The notes under the pieces were generated by a model, which did no database searches, had not been told where the DNA came from, and saw only the letters and a list, made by a program, of their open reading frames with translations. The position numbers and the translations under genes are program-made. From Myxococcus sp. RHSTA-1-4 (GTDB lineage: Bacteria; Myxococcota; Myxococcia; Myxococcales; Myxococcaceae): DNA of 64,000 nt. The DNA is taken from the NCBI RefSeq assembly GCF_020037125.1, contig NZ_JAIQDG010000005.1:186001-250000 (forward strand), written 5' to 3'. Every line of letters starts with the position of its first letter. Position 1 is the first letter of the stretch. Below, piece after piece: positions 61,856 to 64,000 of this stretch.

Positions 61856-62041
61856 GCCCTCCGCGCTGCCGGGGGTCTTGTCCGGGTCCGGGTAGGGATG
61901 CTCCCGGTGCGGGGCCTCCTCGTCATCTCCCTCGGCCGCCCCGGGCGTGTGGCCGGGCTCTTCCTCCACGTTGGCGCCCTGTCGTTCCAGCGTGTCCTCC
62001 GACGGCTCGGTCATACGCCGGGGGTCCTTGATGTCTGTCAT
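61853..62041 (-). CDS. Small acidic protein, C-terminus set by the IS junction
   Basis: The 62-residue frame has a strong GGGAGGA ribosome-binding site 7 bases before ATG 62041. The product is rich in Glu, Asp and Pro (MTDIKDPRRMTEPSED ... NVEEEPGHTPG) and probably disordered. Its stop TGA (61855-61853) coincides with the right end of the IS, so the original C-terminus was probably cut or replaced by the insertion. Function unknown. Confidence 0.55.
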   Translation of the reverse strand: MTDIKDPRRMTEPSEDTLERQGANVEEEPGHTPGAAEGDDEEAPHREHPYPDPDKTPGSAEG

Positions 62042-62107
62042 GATGGGTTCCTCCCTTCGTGGAACATGGTCAGCCATGTGAGGATGGGGGCCGCACGGGA
62101 GGCAGAC

Positions 62108-62494
62108 ATGTCCACGAAGAAGGGAGCCCTCCACCGGCTCCTCGCCGGTACGGGACAGCTCGTGGGGAACGTCGTGGGCGGGGTGATGACGCTGGCCCTC
62201 GTCCTCCGCCCCGACCGCGCGGGGAGCGAGCGGGCCCGGAAGAACGCGGACGTCCTCATCGCCGCCTGCCGGGCCTTCCAGGCGAAGCACGGCCGCCTCC
62301 CCGAGACACTGGAGGAACTGGTCCCCGGCTTCCTGCCCGCGCTCCCACCCGCGAAGTTCGACGGGCCGCACTTCGGCTTCACCTACGACGTGAGCTCCGG
62401 CTCGACACGCCACGTCCTGGGCTGGACCGAGGTGATGCCCTTCGGGCGCCCCTTCTACGTGTTCGAGGAGGACCGGTGGGGGTACCTGGATTGA
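62108..62494 (+). CDS. Small pseudopilin-like membrane protein
   Basis: The start at ATG 62108 has GGGAGG as ribosome-binding site, and the product has 128 residues. An N-terminal hydrophobic segment (about 15-33) is followed by CRAFQAKHGRLPETLEELVP, then PALPPAKFDG, a pattern shared with the C-terminal domain of type II secretion pseudopilins and related proteins. A prepilin peptidase site (GFTLxE) is absent, so it is not a standard pseudopilin. It is divergent from the small acidic gene. Confidence 0.5.
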   Translation: MSTKKGALHRLLAGTGQLVGNVVGGVMTLALVLRPDRAGSERARKNADVLIAACRAFQAKHGRLPETLEELVPGFLPALPPAKFDGPHFGFTYDVSSGSTRHVLGWTEVMPFGRPFYVFEEDRWGYLD

Positions 62495-62822
62495 GGGGCC
62501 CGACGGGCGCGCGGAGACGGGAACGACAGACAGCCAACGCCCGGCGCGAGTTCCACGACGTGGGAGCTCGCTCTCTCACCCATGCGCCTCGGCCTGCGAC
62601 CCGAGCATGACGAGGTCCTCCACCCTACATCAGCGGGCGCGGCGCTCCAGTTTCTCGCCGACGATGGGCGGTCGTCGCGACCCCATCACGCAGCCGGATC
62701 GAGCTCGGGCCTCGCTCCCTCAACCAGGGTGCGCGTCAACAACTGCAAAGGCCCGTGGAATCTGAAAGCGGCGGCACATCATTCGGGGAAACCTACTCGC
62801 GCCTCGTTCCCGACGCTGAGGC
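62495..62822. other. Non-coding stretch of lower G+C
   Basis: No coding signal, hairpin or RNA gene stands out. The composition is less GC-rich than the rest of the window, which fits an insertion or deletion scar. Confidence 0.4.
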
Positions 62823-62918
62823 TAACCCGCTTCAGGTAAGTCGGTGAACCGTGCTCGGAGGGAAGGAGGGTGACTCCTCCAAGGCACCTGCCTTAACTGA
62901 CTATGCTGAAGCGGGTTA
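62823..62918. repeat. 96-bp MITE-like element with inverted ends
   Basis: TAACCCGCTTCAG (62823-62835) and its exact reverse complement (62906-62918) bound a 70-base centre. Inward of the perfect 13 bases, scattered further matches extend the inverted ends to about 28 bases. There is no coding capacity, and no target duplication could be defined. Confidence 0.5.
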
Positions 62919-63360
62919 GAACCCATTGAGCGCGAAGAGGCGTTGGTTACGGGCCGAACCCGGCAAGGCTGGTAGCTGATGACCGAGACGACGTGGGCGA
63001 GGTCCGGCGTCGCTTTCCTCCTGGCTCGCGTGTTCTGCACATTCGCCGGTCGCCGCGCTGAACCGGGTCCCGGCGGGCACCAGCGCGAGCGACAGGGTGA
63101 CCTCGTCGCCGTCGGGATCGTCGGCGCCAACAAGAATCCACCGCTTCGCCCTCGTGCCCGACGAGCCGCCCGCTCGGGATGCCGGGCCGGAAAACCGGAG
63201 GATCGACCGGACGCACGAGGAGGGAGACTGTCCGAAACGGAATCGAAAACTACCACCCGGACGTGGAAGAGGAAGGTGGCGGTGCCGTTCCGGTTCAGCT
63301 CGGGCACGTAGGTGCGGTGCGCGCCGGAGCCCGAAAGCGTGACGTGGGCGGGTGGCCGTT
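62919..63360 (-). pseudogene. Frameshifted relic of an Ig/cadherin-like repeat protein
   Basis: On the minus strand one frame contains YVPELNRNGTATFLFHVRV and another LVGADDPDGDEVTLSLAL followed by VPAGTRFSAATG. Both resemble extracellular Ig- or cadherin-like repeats ('DPDGD.VTLSL...PAG..F...TG'). They are out of frame with each other and lack start and stop context, so this is a decayed gene fragment. Confidence 0.45.
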
Positions 63361-63373
63361 AGATGCGAAATCC

Positions 63374-64000
63374 CTAGGTCGACCGGCGCTCGCCGATGCG
63401 CCACTTGAGAACGGGCGACGCCTCGCCGCCGGATTCGATCTGCTCCAGGAAGAACGATTCGAACTTGCTCCCCGCGGCGTCGAAGATGACGAGGTTCCTC
63501 CGGGCCCGCGTGATGCCGGTGTAGACGATCTCGGGCGAGTCGTCGGGCATCAGGATGCAGAACACCGTCTCGGCCTCGTGGCCCTTGAAGCTGTGCGTCG
63601 TGGAGAGCTTCAGGACTCCGGAGTTCTGGAAGAAGAAGACCTTCTTGCGTCTGCGGATGCCCTTCAGGATCGCGCAGGCGTCGTCGAACTCCTTGCGGTC
63701 CTCGGGCGCCACCTGCGACCCCTCGCACTGCCTGGCCATCTCGAAGAACTTGCGCCGAGGAGTGCTCTCGCCATGGCTCGCTTCATCGAGCTCGAGACCA
63801 TCCTCGAACGAGATCTTGGTCTTCTCGGTCTTCGTGAGCTCCTCATTGAGCGGGAAGAGAGCGTCGACCCTCGAGGCGATGATCGCCACGTCGTTCGGGT
63901 GAAGCTCGTGCACGCGAATGTACTCGCGAATCTTGCTCAGCACCGAGGATGCGTCGTAGCTCGAGCCGTAGCGCTGGTAGGTCAGGAGGTCGAAGATCAG
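63374..64000 (-). CDS. UvrD/RecD-type superfamily 1 helicase, C-terminal part (runs off right edge)
   Basis: The frame is open to the right edge (first in-frame codons read LIFDLLTYQRYGSSYD), so only the last 208 residues are visible. Motif V LSTTHSFKGHEAETVFCI and motif VI VYTGITRARRNLVIF mark an SF1A helicase with its UvrD-like C-terminal domain. Such helicases occur in DNA repair and in phage-defence loci, and the rest of the gene is needed to decide. Codon choice is less GC-extreme than in the neighbours. Confidence 0.7.
   Translation of the reverse strand: MIFDLLTYQRYGSSYDASSVLSKIREYIRVHELHPNDVAIIASRVDALFPLNEELTKTEKTKISFEDGLELDEASHGESTPRRKFFEMARQCEGSQVAPEDRKEFDDACAILKGIRRRKKVFFFQNSGVLKLSTTHSFKGHEAETVFCILMPDDSPEIVYTGITRARRNLVIFDAAGSKFESFFLEQIESGGEASPVLKWRIGERRST

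Overview
The window is about 70% G+C. The genes point to a fruiting-body myxobacterium (Myxococcus/Corallococcus/Archangium type): large multidomain Ser/Thr kinases, Oar-like TonB receptor remnants, M91 metallopeptidase with RTX repeats, DUF1549/DUF1501 gene pairs, many lipoproteins with CxxCH haem motifs, two-component propeller proteins and RsbR-like STAS proteins. No tRNA, rRNA or CRISPR array was seen. This assignment rests on family content, not on a database match. Layout: 1-2.3 kb is a Tox-REase-5 polymorphic toxin (cut by the left edge) with its Imm52 immunity gene. 2.5-7.0 kb is a three-gene exported operon (DUF1549/DUF1588-like haem protein, haem lipoprotein, DUF1501 protein), followed by a decayed TonB receptor. 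8-13 kb is accessory: a GFA-type zinc protein, an SGNH esterase lipoprotein overlapped by a helical foldase-like gene, a methyltransferase and a serine beta-lactamase-fold hydrolase. 13-17.3 kb has an RTX/M91 metallopeptidase, a haem lipoprotein and an SDR. 17.3-24.9 kb (minus strand) is a tightly overlapped heavy-metal efflux operon: TolC-like protein, membrane-fusion lipoprotein, CzcA/CusA pump, response regulator, histidine kinase. 25-32.6 kb has an MGT-type glycosyltransferase, a VIT-VWA protein, a beta-propeller protein and a lipoprotein. 32.7-42.0 kb (minus strand) is the largest biosynthetic unit: a gene encoding two ACPs and a FabL-like reductase, a 2224-residue iterative synthase (hotdog-AT-KS-CLF-like-KR-DH) and a fatty acid desaturase. 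Read together they look like a compact PUFA/enediyne-like lipid or polyene synthase that does not match the pfaABCD layout. 42.3-48.1 kb holds a relic SRPBCC gene behind an AT-rich promoter, a deaminase-fold gene with CAE and PCxxC motifs, a 1375-residue kinase/cyclase/STAND-ATPase/TPR protein of the TOMM-associated type and an ArsR regulator. 48.3-54.5 kb is a second candidate system: an ECF sigma factor, a zinc anti-sigma/DUF4384-like membrane protein, a secreted caspase-like protease with a beta-barrel-like C-terminus and two paralogous lipoproteins. Two near-identical promoter-like elements (GGTTCCC-N18-GGTCTTC) lie in front of the sigma gene and of the second lipoprotein, which suggests one autoregulated regulon. 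54.7-58.7 kb has an RsbR-like STAS protein, a small V4R-like protein, a TonB-C-domain/TPR lipoprotein and an MFS exporter. 58.7-62.5 kb has a multi-CxxCH lipoprotein, an IS1182-like element whose right end forms the stop codon of a small acidic gene, and a pseudopilin-like protein. The last 1.5 kb looks like a scar: a MITE-like inverted repeat, frameshifted Ig-like coding relics and a UvrD-type helicase running off the right edge.
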